A program made the position numbers and the translations under genes. This document shows positions 19,003 to 27,599 of a stretch of DNA of 64,000 nucleotides, in pieces. Location: assembly GCA_003416985.1 (NCBI GenBank), contig QVIN01000003.1, positions 1 through 64,000 of the forward strand, given 5' to 3'. This DNA comes from Duganella sp. BJB480 (lineage in GTDB: Bacteria; Pseudomonadota; Gammaproteobacteria; Burkholderiales; Burkholderiaceae_D). Below the pieces are notes generated by a model that saw nothing but the letters and a program-made list of their open reading frames with translations, did not search any database and was not told where the DNA came from. Position 1 is the stretch's first letter; each line of letters starts with the position of its first letter.

Positions 19003-20508
19003 TTAGCCCAGTCGCACCGGAATGAAGATTTTATCGTCGCCGCGCTGGATCAGCAACGCCACCGACTTGCCGGACTTGTCGACCACCTCGCGCACCTGCT
19101 CGATGGAGTTGACCGGCCGGCCATTCACCGACAGCAGCACGTCGCCCGGCTGCACGCCGGCGTTGGCCGCCGCGCCGCGCGCATCCTCGATCAGCAGGCC
19201 GTTCGGAATGCCGGACTGGCGCTTCTCGATGTTCTCCAGCGGGCGCAGCGACAAGCCCAGTTTCAGCTTGGCGCTGGCCTGGCCGGTGCGCTCGTCGCCG
19301 TCGGCGGCCGCCACCTTGTCGTTGGCGTTGCCCAGCGTGGCGCTCAATTGTACCGGCTTACCCTGGCGCCAGACATCCAGCGTCACTTTATCACCCGGCG
19401 AGGCCAGGCCGACAATGGCCGGCAAATCGCCCGAGCTGACAATCTTGGTGCCGTTGATGGTGCGGATCACGTCGCCCGCCTTCAGGCCTGCCTTGTCGCC
19501 GGGGCTGCCCTTCTCGACGTTGGCCACCAGCGCGCCTTCCGGCGTGGCCAGGTTGAAGGAATCGGCGAAGCCCTGGTTGACCTCCTGCACCGTCACGCCC
19601 AGCCTGGCGTGGGTGACCTTGCCGGTCGAAACGATCTGGTCCTTGATCTTGCCGGCCACCTCGATCGGGATGGCGAACGACAAGCCCTGGTAGCCGCCGG
19701 TCTGGCTGTAGATCTGCGAGTTGATGCCGACCACCTCGCCGCGCGTGTTGAACAGCGGGCCGCCCGAGTTGCCGGGGTTGACGGCGACGTCGGTCTGGAT
19801 GAAGGGCACGTTACCGTCGGGCAGCGAGCGGCCCTTGGCGCTGACCACGCCGGCGGTGACGGTGTTGTCGAGGCCGTACGGCGAGCCGATCGCCAGCACC
19901 CACTCGCCCACCTTCAGGTCGTTGCCCTTGGCCAGCGGGACCACCGGCAGGTTCTTGGCGTCGATCTTCAGCACGGCCACGTCGCTCTTAGGATCGGAAC
20001 CCAGCACCTTGGCGCGGAACTCGCGGCGGTCGGTCAGCTTGACCACCACCTCGCTGGCGTCGCGCACCACGTGGGCGTTGGTCAGGATGATGCCGTCGGC
20101 GCTGATGATGAAGCCCGAGCCCAGGCCGTGGGTCGGCATGCTGCGCTGTCCGCCGCGCTGCTGCGGGCCCTGGAAGCGGCGGAAGAATTCGTAGAACGGG
20201 TCGTCGGCGAACGGGTCGCCGCGGCCGGCCTGCTCGCCGCCGTCGTAGGCGGTCTTGGTGCTGCCGGTGACGCTGATGTTGACCACGGCCGGGCCGTTGT
20301 GGGCCACGATGACGCTGAAGTCGGGCAGCGCGATGGGCGGCGCAGGCACGGCGACTGGCGCGGCGGCCTGCACCGGCGCGACGGCTTGCACCACGACGGG
20401 GGCGGCGGCGACGGCATTCCCTTGTTTGACAACGGCGGCGCCACCCACGCCTATCACGCCCAGCACTGCCACGGCGAGGGCTGCACGTTTGAGAGTAGAT
20501 TCGGACAT
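19003..20508 (-). CDS. Do/DegP-family periplasmic serine protease
   Basis: 501 residues. An N-terminal signal-anchor (residues 8-28) precedes an alanine/proline-rich linker, the trypsin-like domain and two PDZ domains (about 290-385 and 400-495). The catalytic triad is visible as N-A-H146-V-V, S-D176-V-A-V-L and G-N-S248-G-G-P. The D-P-F-Y-E-F-F-R-R-F loop resembles the LA loop of Do/MucD proteases. The ATG at 20508 is used because CAGGAG sits nine bases upstream; an earlier in-frame ATG lacks one. It degrades or refolds damaged envelope proteins. It sits just upstream of a two-component system and downstream of a heat-shock hsp20 gene. Confidence 0.93.
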   Translation of the reverse strand: MSESTLKRAALAVAVLGVIGVGGAAVVKQGNAVAAAPVVVQAVAPVQAAAPVAVPAPPIALPDFSVIVAHNGPAVVNISVTGSTKTAYDGGEQAGRGDPFADDPFYEFFRRFQGPQQRGGQRSMPTHGLGSGFIISADGIILTNAHVVRDASEVVVKLTDRREFRAKVLGSDPKSDVAVLKIDAKNLPVVPLAKGNDLKVGEWVLAIGSPYGLDNTVTAGVVSAKGRSLPDGNVPFIQTDVAVNPGNSGGPLFNTRGEVVGINSQIYSQTGGYQGLSFAIPIEVAGKIKDQIVSTGKVTHARLGVTVQEVNQGFADSFNLATPEGALVANVEKGSPGDKAGLKAGDVIRTINGTKIVSSGDLPAIVGLASPGDKVTLDVWRQGKPVQLSATLGNANDKVAAADGDERTGQASAKLKLGLSLRPLENIEKRQSGIPNGLLIEDARGAAANAGVQPGDVLLSVNGRPVNSIEQVREVVDKSGKSVALLIQRGDDKIFIPVRLG

Positions 20509-20605
20509 AGCTGCACTCCTGAATTGAATAGGGTTTGTAGATGTATCCAATATGAAGGTAAAAACTTAGACCCGTCTTAACAATACAATTGCTTACAAGC
20601 ACCCG

Positions 20606-20629
20606 AGTTTACGTAAAAGTTTACGCAAA
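20606..20629 (-). promoter_or_regulatory. Tandem 12-bp direct repeat upstream of the Do-protease/two-component run
   Basis: On the plus strand AGTTTACGTAAA is followed at once by AGTTTACGCAAA, identical at 11 of 12 positions. The unit length is close to one helical turn, as in sites bound side by side by OmpR-family regulators. It lies about 100 bases upstream of the protease start. Confidence 0.45.
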
Positions 20630-20652
20630 ACTGGCCGGATATACCGGCCAGT
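20627..20652 (-). terminator. Rho-independent terminator of hsp20
   Basis: Read on the minus strand, nine-bp arms (ACTGGCCGG / CCGGCCAGT) flank a five-base loop and are followed by TTTT. It lies 23 bases after the hsp20 stop. Confidence 0.8.
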
Positions 20653-20675
20653 CGGGACTACTCAACTACGGAAGC

Positions 20676-21134
20676 TCAGGCGGCCTGGCGCTGCTCCAGG
20701 GCGGTGACGTTGTCGCTGCCGTCGATGACGATCTTGCGTGGCTTGAGCGCCTCGGGCACTTCGCGCACCAGCTCGATGTTGAGCATGCCGTTGTCGAAGG
20801 TCGCGCCGGTCACCTTGACGTGGTTGGCCAGCTGGAAGCGCTGCTCGAAATCGCGCGCCGCGATGCCGCGGTGCAGATAGGTGCGCTCGGTGGTGTCCTT
20901 CTGCTTGCGGCCGACGACGTGCAGCGAATCGCGCTCGAAGGTGATGTCGATTTCCGAGCGGTCGAAGCCGGCCAGCGCCATGACGATGCGGTACTTGTCT
21001 TCCGAAACGAGTTCGATGTTGTACGGTGGGTAGCTCGGGGTCGAATCGCCGCGCTGGGCGTCGTTGAGCATTTGGGCCAGGCGGTCGAAGCCGATGGCGG
21101 AACGATACAGTGGGGTCAGGTCAAAAGTACGCAT
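20676..21134 (-). CDS. Hsp20/IbpA-family small heat-shock protein
   Basis: 152 residues with an alpha-crystallin domain (about 35-135). The N-terminal segment is the IbpA-type M-R-T-F-D-L-T-P-L-Y-R-S-A-I-G-F-D-R. Core motifs are Y-P-P-Y-N-I-E, A-L-A-G-F-D-R-S-E-I-D-I and Y-L-H-R-G-I-A-A-R-D-F-E-Q-R-F-Q-L, then G-M-L-N-I-E-L near residue 120. It is an ATP-independent holdase for aggregating proteins. The start at 21134 is chosen for the family N-terminus and the AAGGA sequence upstream. A sigma-32-type promoter and a structured leader precede it. Confidence 0.93.
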   Translation of the reverse strand: MRTFDLTPLYRSAIGFDRLAQMLNDAQRGDSTPSYPPYNIELVSEDKYRIVMALAGFDRSEIDITFERDSLHVVGRKQKDTTERTYLHRGIAARDFEQRFQLANHVKVTGATFDNGMLNIELVREVPEALKPRKIVIDGSDNVTALEQRQAA

Positions 21135-21210
21135 GGTGAATATCCTTTTCAAGTTAAGCGATATGGGCGGGGAGGATTCCCCTCGGTGGTCCCCATCTGG
21201 GCAACCACTG
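21135..21210 (-). ncRNA. Structured hsp20 5' leader, possible RNA thermometer
   Basis: Between the predicted transcription start and the ATG the leader can form two hairpins on the minus strand. One has GTGGT/ACCAC arms with an inner CCC/GGG, and the second has GGGG/CCCC arms. An ATCCT in the second hairpin is complementary to the AGGAT of the ribosome binding site. The size (about 75 bases) and position match ROSE-type leaders of small heat-shock genes, but the diagnostic ROSE bases were not established. Confidence 0.35.
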
Positions 21211-21216
21211 AGTCCG

Positions 21217-21245
21217 ATATAAGGATGGTTTTCGGGCCTTTCAAG
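21217..21245 (-). promoter_or_regulatory. Sigma-32 (RpoH) heat-shock promoter of hsp20
   Basis: On the minus strand CTTGAAA (21239-21245) matches the sigma-32 -35 element exactly. After 14 bases comes CCTTATAT (21217-21224), six of eight matches to the -10 consensus. The -35 is half of the 16-bp palindrome TTTCAAGGCCTTGAAA. Confidence 0.72.
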
Positions 21246-21385
21246 GCCTTGAAAAACGGCCTCAAGATCCCCAACGCGACAAAAAATTTAAAAATATTTT
21301 CGCTGCGGCGCGCCATGCTTTTGCAAGATTTATAAGTTGCCTGCGTGCTACACTCGCCTTCTTGTTCAACCTCGTTATCGACCAA

Positions 21386-23266
21386 ATGTCCATGTCCCGT
21401 GCCGCCCTCGCCGTCCTGTTGGCCACCGCCTTCAGCGCCCAGGCAGAAGCCATCTCCGAACAGCCTTACCCAGGCACCATCGTCTTGAAAGTGGACGCCA
21501 CCAACACGGCGCAGCAAATCTTCCGCGTGCGCGAAACCATCCCCGCCAAGCCCGGCAAGCTGACCCTGCTGTATCCGCAGTGGGTGGTCGGCAACCACGG
21601 TCCCAGCGGCGCGATCAGCCAGTTCGCCGGCCTCAAGGTCAGCGCCAACGGCAAGCCGCTGGAGTGGAAGCGCGACACGGTCAACGTCTACGCCTTCCAC
21701 ATCGAGGTGCCCAGGGATGCGTCGTCGGTGGAGGTGGAATTCCAGTACCTGTCGCCGACCGAGGCCAACCAGGGCCGCAACACGATGACCAACGACATCC
21801 TCGGCGTGCAGTGGCAATCGGTGACGCTGTACCCGGCCGGCTACAACAGCCGCCGCATCACCATGCAGCCCAACCTGACGCTGCCGGCGGGCTGGCAATA
21901 CGGCACCGCGCTGGAGACGGCCGCGCGCACCGGCGACGAGATCGCCTTCAAGCCGCTGGACCTGGAGGCGATGATGGATTCGCCGCTGTTCGCCGGCCGT
22001 TACTTCCGCCGCATCGACCTCGATCCGGGCGCCAAGGTGCCGGTGCACCTGAACGTGGTGGCCGACACGCCCGAACAGCTGGAAGCGACGCCGGAGCAGA
22101 TCGCTCCGCACCGCGCCATGGTGCAGCAGGCCTACAAGCTGTTCAACTCGCAGCACTACCAGCACTACGACTTCCTGTTCGCCATCAGCGACGAGTTCGG
22201 CGGCATCGGCCGCGAGCATCACCAGTCGAGCGAGAACGGCGTCAAGACGGGGTACTTCACCGACTGGGCCAAGAACGAGGCCGGGCGCGAACTGCTGCCG
22301 CATGAATTCACGCACTCGTGGAACGGCAAGTTCCGCCGCCCGGCCGACCAGAACGTCCCCAACTTCAACACGCCGCTGCAGAACTCGCTGCTGTGGGTGT
22401 ACGAGGGCCAGACCCAGTACTGGGGCGCGGTGATCGCGGCGCGCTCGGGCCTGATCAAGCCCGAGCACACGCGCGACCTGCTGGCCGCCACCGCCGCCCG
22501 CTACGACAACACCCGTGGCCGCGAATGGCGCGCGGTGCAGGACACCACCAACGACCCGATCGTCAACGCCCGCCGTCCGCAAGGCTGGAACAACTGGCAG
22601 CGCGCCGAGGACTACTACTCGGAAGGCGAGTTGATCTGGCTGGACGCCGACACGCTGATCCGCGAAAAATCCGGCGACAAGCGCTCGCTCAACGACTTCG
22701 CCCGCAGCTTCTTCGGCGTCGACGACGGCGTCAACGTGGCCAGGCACTACACCTTCGACGACGTGGTCAAGGCGCTCAACGCGGTGCAGCCCTACGACTG
22801 GGCCGGCTTCCTGCGCACCCGCCTGGACGGCCACGGCCCCGGCGCGCCGCTGGACGGCCTGGCGCGCGCCGGCTGGAAACTGGTCTACACCGACAAGCCG
22901 ACCGAGTTCCTGAAAGCCAGGGAAGACCAAAGCAAGTCGGCCAACTTCCAGTACTCGCTGGGCTTCTCGGTGGGCTCGGACGGCAAGCTGGAAGGCTTCG
23001 TGTGGGAAGGCGTGGGCTTCAAGGCCGGCCTGTCGGGCGGCAGCACGCTGCTGGCCGTCAACGGCCGCGCCTACAAGGCCGAGGTGCTGCGCGCCGCCGT
23101 CACGGCCGCCAAGACCGGCAAGGAGCCGATCACCCTGCTGGTCAAGAAGGGCAGCTTGTACCAGACCTATGCGCTCGACTACCACGAAGGCCTGAAGTAT
23201 CCGCGCCTGGAACGCATCGAGGGCACGCCGGACCGCCTTGAGGCAATTCTGCAACCGCTGAAGTAA
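21386..23266 (+). CDS. M61-family glycyl aminopeptidase-like metalloprotease
   Basis: About 626 residues. A signal peptide (ends A-Q-A-E-A near residue 22) shows export. The zinc motif H-E-F-T-H-S-W-N-G-K lies near residue 310 and is followed by W-V-Y-E-G-Q-T-Q-Y-W-G, the downstream glutamate region of M61 peptidases. A C-terminal PDZ-like segment (G-L-S-G-G-S-T-L-L-A-V-N-G) lies near residue 560. The usual M61 length is 550-650. Three nearby in-frame starts exist (TTG 21362, ATG 21386, ATG 21392) and none has a strong ribosome site; I choose 21386. The gene diverges from hsp20. Confidence 0.85.
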   Translation: MSMSRAALAVLLATAFSAQAEAISEQPYPGTIVLKVDATNTAQQIFRVRETIPAKPGKLTLLYPQWVVGNHGPSGAISQFAGLKVSANGKPLEWKRDTVNVYAFHIEVPRDASSVEVEFQYLSPTEANQGRNTMTNDILGVQWQSVTLYPAGYNSRRITMQPNLTLPAGWQYGTALETAARTGDEIAFKPLDLEAMMDSPLFAGRYFRRIDLDPGAKVPVHLNVVADTPEQLEATPEQIAPHRAMVQQAYKLFNSQHYQHYDFLFAISDEFGGIGREHHQSSENGVKTGYFTDWAKNEAGRELLPHEFTHSWNGKFRRPADQNVPNFNTPLQNSLLWVYEGQTQYWGAVIAARSGLIKPEHTRDLLAATAARYDNTRGREWRAVQDTTNDPIVNARRPQGWNNWQRAEDYYSEGELIWLDADTLIREKSGDKRSLNDFARSFFGVDDGVNVARHYTFDDVVKALNAVQPYDWAGFLRTRLDGHGPGAPLDGLARAGWKLVYTDKPTEFLKAREDQSKSANFQYSLGFSVGSDGKLEGFVWEGVGFKAGLSGGSTLLAVNGRAYKAEVLRAAVTAAKTGKEPITLLVKKGSLYQTYALDYHEGLKYPRLERIEGTPDRLEAILQPLK

Positions 23267-23281
23267 CATTGTCGTTTCGAC

Positions 23282-23310
23282 GGGGCGCCGGCCGCTTGTG
23301 GCGGCGCCCC
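23282..23310 (+). terminator. GC-rich hairpin after the M61 peptidase gene
   Basis: Arms GGGGCGCC and GGCGCCCC enclose a smaller GCC/GGC stem. It starts 16 bases after the stop codon and has no T-run, so it may rather protect the message or attenuate than terminate. Confidence 0.4.
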
Positions 23311-23329
23311 ATCGGGTTATACTGGTCCC

Positions 23330-24256
23330 ATGCCAGACCGGACCGATCCCCGCCCTCCACCGCGCACCGAGCTAGACCAGCTGCGCGCGTCCGACCGCAT
23401 TTTCCACGCCCTGCTCGACAACGCTCCCATCCTGATATCGACCAAGGATTTGCAGGGCAATATCACGATGGCCAACCGCCATTTCGACATCCTCGACGGC
23501 TACGACCCCGCCAACTTTGTCGGCGCCAACGTGTTCGAGCTGTTCCCGCGCGAGATCGCCGAGCAGCTGTGGCGCAACGACCGCATGGCCGCGCTGGAGC
23601 GGCGCGCGGTCCAGGAGGAGGAGACGGTCTACCACCGCGACAAGACGCTGCACACCTACATGACCGTGAAGTTCCCGCTGCTCGACGACGACGGCCGGGT
23701 CTACGCCACCTGCGCCGTCTCCACCGACATCACCGACACCAAGGCCGCGCAGATCGACAGCGTGACCGACGAGCTGACCGGGCTGAAGAACCGCCGCTAC
23801 CTCAACATCCGCTTCGGCGAGGAGCAGAAGCGCGCCCGCCGCGACCAGCGCCTGCTGACGCTGCTGCTGATCGACGTCGACCGCTTCAAGGAATATAACG
23901 ACAGCTACGGCCACCCGCAGGGCGACCAGGTGCTCAAGGCGGTGGCCGACGCCATGCGCCACGCGCTCAACCGTCCGGGCGATTTGTGCTTCCGCATCGG
24001 CGGCGACGAGTTCGCCTGTCTGTTCGCCAGCAACAGCGCCGACGACAGCGTGGCGCTGGCCGAGCGCATCCGCGCCGACGTGGCGGCGCGCCGCATTCCG
24101 CACCAGGGCAACGCGCCGAGCGGCCATGTGACCTTGTCGCTGGGCCTGGCCTTCGTCGCGCCGGACGCGGCGCCGAGCCAGGACGAGGTCTACGAACAGG
24201 CCGACCAGGCCCTGTACCGGGCCAAGCATCTGGGGCGCGACACCGTCTCGCGCTAG
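23330..24256 (+). CDS. PAS-GGDEF diguanylate cyclase
   Basis: 308 residues, soluble. A PAS domain (about 20-135: I-F-H-A-L-L-D-N-A-P-I-L-I-S-T-K-D, closing with C-A-V-S-T-D-I-T-D) is joined to a GGDEF domain (about 145-305). The latter has D-E-L-T-G-L-K-N-R-R, D-V-D-R-F-K-E-Y-N-D and the catalytic G-G-D-E-F near residue 225, so cyclic di-GMP synthesis from GTP is expected. The R-x-x-D inhibitory site is not obvious. It forms no operon with neighbours; the PAS ligand is unknown. Confidence 0.92.
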   Translation: MPDRTDPRPPPRTELDQLRASDRIFHALLDNAPILISTKDLQGNITMANRHFDILDGYDPANFVGANVFELFPREIAEQLWRNDRMAALERRAVQEEETVYHRDKTLHTYMTVKFPLLDDDGRVYATCAVSTDITDTKAAQIDSVTDELTGLKNRRYLNIRFGEEQKRARRDQRLLTLLLIDVDRFKEYNDSYGHPQGDQVLKAVADAMRHALNRPGDLCFRIGGDEFACLFASNSADDSVALAERIRADVAARRIPHQGNAPSGHVTLSLGLAFVAPDAAPSQDEVYEQADQALYRAKHLGRDTVSR

Positions 24257-24299
24257 TCTGGCGCCTTGGCGTTTGCCGATTTTGGTGTATCCTGATGGC

Positions 24300-24647
24300 A
24301 TGAACAAAGACACCGACATCCAACTCAGCGGCCCCTTCAAGGCCTCCGACGGCTCCGGCCGTGCCCACGACGCCAAGGCGATCCGTATCTTCGACGAAGG
24401 TTACGGCGCGATCGACGTGTATGTGGACTTTTCCGGTTCGATCAGCGGCCTGCACAAGGACAAAGCGCTGATCAACGCCGTGGTCGCGCAGCTGCGCACC
24501 GTCGGCTACAAGGGCCCGGCCCTGACCGCCGGCGATTCCGTGCTCCAGGAAAGCAAGCTGCTGGTGCTGGAAGCGCCGGACGAATTCAACACCTTCGCCG
24601 CCGGCAAGGGCTGGAAAGACCTGGCCGAAGAATTCGGCGACGAATAA
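24300..24647 (+). CDS. Conserved hypothetical protein, 115 residues
   Basis: A small soluble acidic protein with no signal peptide, membrane segment or cysteine. Predicted secondary structure from the sequence is mixed alpha/beta: I-D-V-Y-V-D-F strand near 40, A-L-I-N-A-V-V-A-Q-L-R helix near 60. I do not recognise the family. The ATG at 24300 follows 43 bases after the diguanylate cyclase stop; the in-frame start nine codons upstream has no support. It is convergent with the hydrolase gene, 12 bases away. Confidence 0.6.
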   Translation: MNKDTDIQLSGPFKASDGSGRAHDAKAIRIFDEGYGAIDVYVDFSGSISGLHKDKALINAVVAQLRTVGYKGPALTAGDSVLQESKLLVLEAPDEFNTFAAGKGWKDLAEEFGDE

Positions 24648-24659
24648 CCGCCGCCGGCG

Positions 24660-25415
24660 TCAGATGTAGCGGTCGCTCCAGGCCGCGATCAGGTTCGCCA
24701 CGTAGACGGCATCCTCGCGCTCGGTCAGCAGGTGGTCCGCGCTGTCGAGCGAGATGAAGCTTTTCGGATGCTTGGCGGCGGTAAAAATCTCCATCGCGTT
24801 GCTGATGTCGACCGTGTCGTCGCCCGGCGCGTGCATCACCAGCAAGGCCCGCTTCAGGGCCGCGATCTTCACCTTCAAATTATGCCCGCCCGCATCCTCG
24901 ACAAACTGTTGCCGGATGCGGAAAGGCCTGCCCGCCAATTGCACCTGGGCCTCGCCCTCGGCGGCGATCTGGTCGAGGTGCTGGCTGAACAAACCCGTCA
25001 CGCGCACCGGATGGCTGGGTGCGGCCAGCGTCACCACCGCCTTGGCCTCCGGCACATCCCCGGCCACCGCCAGCACCGCCGACCCGCCCAGGCTGTGGCC
25101 GATCAGCAGGCTGGGCGCCTTGTGGCTGGCGCGCAGGAAGGCCGCGGCCGCCAGCAGGTCCGCCAGATTCGACGAGAAATTGGTGTTGGCGAACTCGCCC
25201 TCGCTGGCGCCCAGGCCGGTGAAGTCGAAGCGCAGCACGGCAACGCCATGCTCGGTGAGCGCCTGCGCGATGCGGCTGGCGGCAATCGCGTCCTTGCCGC
25301 AGGTGAAGCAGTGGGCGAACAAGGCGTAGGCGCGGATGGCGCCGTCCGGCGCGTCCAGCCGCGCGGCCAGCTTCTGGCCGTCGGCGCCGTGGAATTCCTG
25401 TCGATGTGATCGCAT
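24660..25415 (-). CDS. Alpha/beta hydrolase, OsmC-associated type
   Basis: 251 residues with the alpha/beta-hydrolase fold. The nucleophile elbow is G-H-S-L-G-G near residue 106, the acid is likely in P-G-D-D-T-V near residue 200 and the histidine in D-S-A-D-H-L-L near residue 228. The N-terminal A-H-C-F-T-C-G-K-D and F-D-F-T-G-L-G-A-S-E-G-E-F-A-N-T-N-F-S-S segments are those of the hydrolase half of known hydrolase-OsmC fusions. Here the protein ends without an OsmC domain. It occupies the slot directly behind imuB, where dnaE2 is often found, with a 31-base gap. The substrate is unknown. Confidence 0.85.
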   Translation of the reverse strand: MRSHRQEFHGADGQKLAARLDAPDGAIRAYALFAHCFTCGKDAIAASRIAQALTEHGVAVLRFDFTGLGASEGEFANTNFSSNLADLLAAAAFLRASHKAPSLLIGHSLGGSAVLAVAGDVPEAKAVVTLAAPSHPVRVTGLFSQHLDQIAAEGEAQVQLAGRPFRIRQQFVEDAGGHNLKVKIAALKRALLVMHAPGDDTVDISNAMEIFTAAKHPKSFISLDSADHLLTEREDAVYVANLIAAWSDRYI

Positions 25416-25446
25416 GCGCTGTCCCGTGATTGATGGCAGACGCTAT

Positions 25447-26925
25447 TTAACCAAACAAACCGTGCAGATACCAGCGCGCCGACTGCTCGCCCTCGTGGCC
25501 GGTGCGCTCGCGGTACAGCCAGTAGTGGGCGTGGTCCTCGCCCTCGGCCATGAAGTAGTCGCGGGTTTGCATGGCGCCCCACCAGCCGGCCTCGATGCGC
25601 TCGCCGGTCGACATGATCTTCAGCGGTGAGCCGTAGTAGGGCCGGTGGTCGCGCATCAGCAGGGCGATGGGCTTGGCCAGCAGCCACGCGGGACGCGGCA
25701 GGCTGGGCATGTCCGGCGGCAGCTGGGCGCGGGCGTCGGCCGGACGGATTTTTTCCTGCACGCTGACCCAGGCGTTGGCCTGCTCGGGGCGGTAGTCGGC
25801 GCGCGGGGCCGCTTGCAGCACGTTGTCCGGCCCCAGCCGCGCGGTCAGCAGTTCCAGCAGGCGCTGCCAGTCCTCCTTGCTGCCGCCCGGCTCGGGGAAC
25901 AGCGAGTCGCTCGGCGGCGCCATCGGCTGCACCTGCGGCGCCTCCAGGCACAGGCCGATCACCGGCGCGTCCAGCACCTGCTTGGCCAGGCGTTCCTTGA
26001 GCAGCCGCACCAAGTGCTCGTCGCGCCAGGTCGGCTCGGCCAGCATGATGTCGATCACGGTCGGCGGGCCGGCCACCTTGCCGCGTTCGTGCTCCAGCAG
26101 CAGGCGGATGCGCTCGACCGCGAACTGGCGCGCGCTGAGCCAGCCGGTAAGCTGCTGCAACAGGCGGCGCGCGCCGAACAGCAGCGCCTCGGCGTTTTCC
26201 ACGCGGTCGAACAATTCCAGTTTGGCGCGGAAGCTGGCCGGCGCCTCCAGCCACTGGTGCATCTCGGCGCGCTCGCCGTGGGCGTCGTCCAGCATGTCCA
26301 GCAAGGCGCGTCCGCAGCGGCGCTGCAAGCCGGGACGCGGTAGGCGGCGCATCTCGCCCAGCGTCAAGCACCCGATGCCTTCCAACCAGCTCAGGTAGGG
26401 CCGAGCCGGAGGCAACAGGCTGCCGGGCAAGCGGTCCATGCGCCGCACTAACGCGTCCATCGTCAAGGCCCGCCCGGCGTTGCTGCGGGCCAGCAGCCAG
26501 GCGCCGCGCGCGGTGGGCGCGCAGCTGAGCCAGGCCGTGAAACCAAGCGCCTCCATGCTGGCGGCCACCAGCCGGCACAGCGCGCGGATGCCGCCGAACA
26601 GGCGCAGGCTGGCGCCGATGTCGAGCAGCAGCGTGCCCTCCTCCGCCTGCGCCAACTGCGGCGTGAACCGCAGCAGCGCCATCGCCACCGCGTGTTGCGC
26701 GTCCGCCTCCAGCTGCGGCGCGCGCTGCTGGAACTGCGACTGCGGCGCCAGCATCAGCGCGCCGCCGCGCCGCATGCCGGCCTCGACGCCGGCCTGCCGC
26801 GCCAGCGCCGACATGGCCACCACCCGCTCCTGCTCCAGCACCACGGTGCAGCGGTCAGCCGACCAGCGCGGGCAGAATACTTCGAGCGGGAGCCGTGGCA
26901 GGTGTAGTCCGATCCAGAGGCGCAT
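25447..26925 (-). CDS. imuB: ImuB, Y-family polymerase-like mutasome protein
   Basis: 492 residues. It has the DNA polymerase Y-family fold of ImuB: M-R-L-W-I-G-L-H-L-P at the start, G-M-R-R-G-G-A-L near residue 50, L-L-L-D-I-G-A-S-L-R-L-F-G-G near 105 and a W-Y-L-H-G-L-F-G C-terminus. The acidic catalytic triad of active polymerases is not evident, in line with ImuB being a beta-clamp-binding scaffold. With ImuA and the polymerase DnaE2 it forms the SOS mutasome. It overlaps imuA by 71 bases. No dnaE2 follows; the next gene is an alpha/beta hydrolase. Confidence 0.92.
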   Translation of the reverse strand: MRLWIGLHLPRLPLEVFCPRWSADRCTVVLEQERVVAMSALARQAGVEAGMRRGGALMLAPQSQFQQRAPQLEADAQHAVAMALLRFTPQLAQAEEGTLLLDIGASLRLFGGIRALCRLVAASMEALGFTAWLSCAPTARGAWLLARSNAGRALTMDALVRRMDRLPGSLLPPARPYLSWLEGIGCLTLGEMRRLPRPGLQRRCGRALLDMLDDAHGERAEMHQWLEAPASFRAKLELFDRVENAEALLFGARRLLQQLTGWLSARQFAVERIRLLLEHERGKVAGPPTVIDIMLAEPTWRDEHLVRLLKERLAKQVLDAPVIGLCLEAPQVQPMAPPSDSLFPEPGGSKEDWQRLLELLTARLGPDNVLQAAPRADYRPEQANAWVSVQEKIRPADARAQLPPDMPSLPRPAWLLAKPIALLMRDHRPYYGSPLKIMSTGERIEAGWWGAMQTRDYFMAEGEDHAHYWLYRERTGHEGEQSARWYLHGLFG

Positions 26926-27574
26926 GACGTTGTAAGAGCGATGGGGTTAAGGGCAAGAACAAGGGCGTGTCGCGCTGCGGTCCTCGTCGCTTGACGAAGC
27001 CGATGTTGACGCCGCCCGGCGCGGTGTGCAGCGACAGCCGCAGCGGCGCCGGCGAGGCGTCCTGCGCGGCGGCCAGCGGACGCAGCATGCAGAACAGCGT
27101 GTCCCCGCTTTGCGCCGCCAGGTGCAGGCGGCGCAGCGTTTCGCCGCGCGCGTGGTTTTGCCACAGCAGCAGCGCGCCGCAGCAGCCGCTGCGCAGCACT
27201 TGTTCGGCCGCCCATAAGGCGTCGCCGCTCTTGGCGCCGCTGCGTATCCACACCAGCTGCGACGGTTCCAGCCCCAGCGCGGCCAGCGCCAATGCCTGCG
27301 GCGCGTGCGGCGGCTGCAGCAACACGATGGGCCGCTTGCCCAGCCCCAGCAGCGCCGGCCGCAGCAGCCGCAGCTCGCCGATGCCGTGCTGCTGCACCAG
27401 CAGGTCGATCAGCACGCCCAGCGGCCAGCCGCCGCCCGGCAGCTGGGCCGACAAGGCGGCGAAGCCGGTGTCGGCGCAGCGCGTGGCGCTGTGCGCCAGT
27501 TGCGACGCCAGCCATAACGATGGGTGGACGGCTTCGGGCGCCAGCGTGGCGGAAGAGGTGGCGGATCGGCTCAT
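26855..27574 (-). CDS. imuA: ImuA, RecA/SulA-like mutasome protein
   Basis: 239 residues of the ImuA family associated with damage-inducible mutagenesis. Features include the N-terminal P-G-G-G-W-P-L-G-V-L-I-D-L-L near residue 48, the G-I-G-E-L-R-L-L-R-P-A-L segment near 65 and the closing R-L-S-L-H-T-A-P-G-G-V-N-I-G-F-V-K-R-R-G-P motif near 185. Its 3' end overlaps imuB by 71 bases in another frame, which is long for translational coupling but both frames are well conserved. A LexA box lies 26 bases upstream of the start. Confidence 0.87.
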   Translation of the reverse strand: MSRSATSSATLAPEAVHPSLWLASQLAHSATRCADTGFAALSAQLPGGGWPLGVLIDLLVQQHGIGELRLLRPALLGLGKRPIVLLQPPHAPQALALAALGLEPSQLVWIRSGAKSGDALWAAEQVLRSGCCGALLLWQNHARGETLRRLHLAAQSGDTLFCMLRPLAAAQDASPAPLRLSLHTAPGGVNIGFVKRRGPQRDTPLFLPLTPSLLQRHAPLDRTTPATAPARSILPALVG

Positions 27575-27599
27575 GGTGTGAATGGGATTCTACCGCAAA

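Noticed and set aside
20509..20675. Possible sigma-70 promoter for the Do-protease gene
   Set aside because: Several partial hexamers exist, but none pairs at a convincing spacing. Only the tandem repeat is reported.
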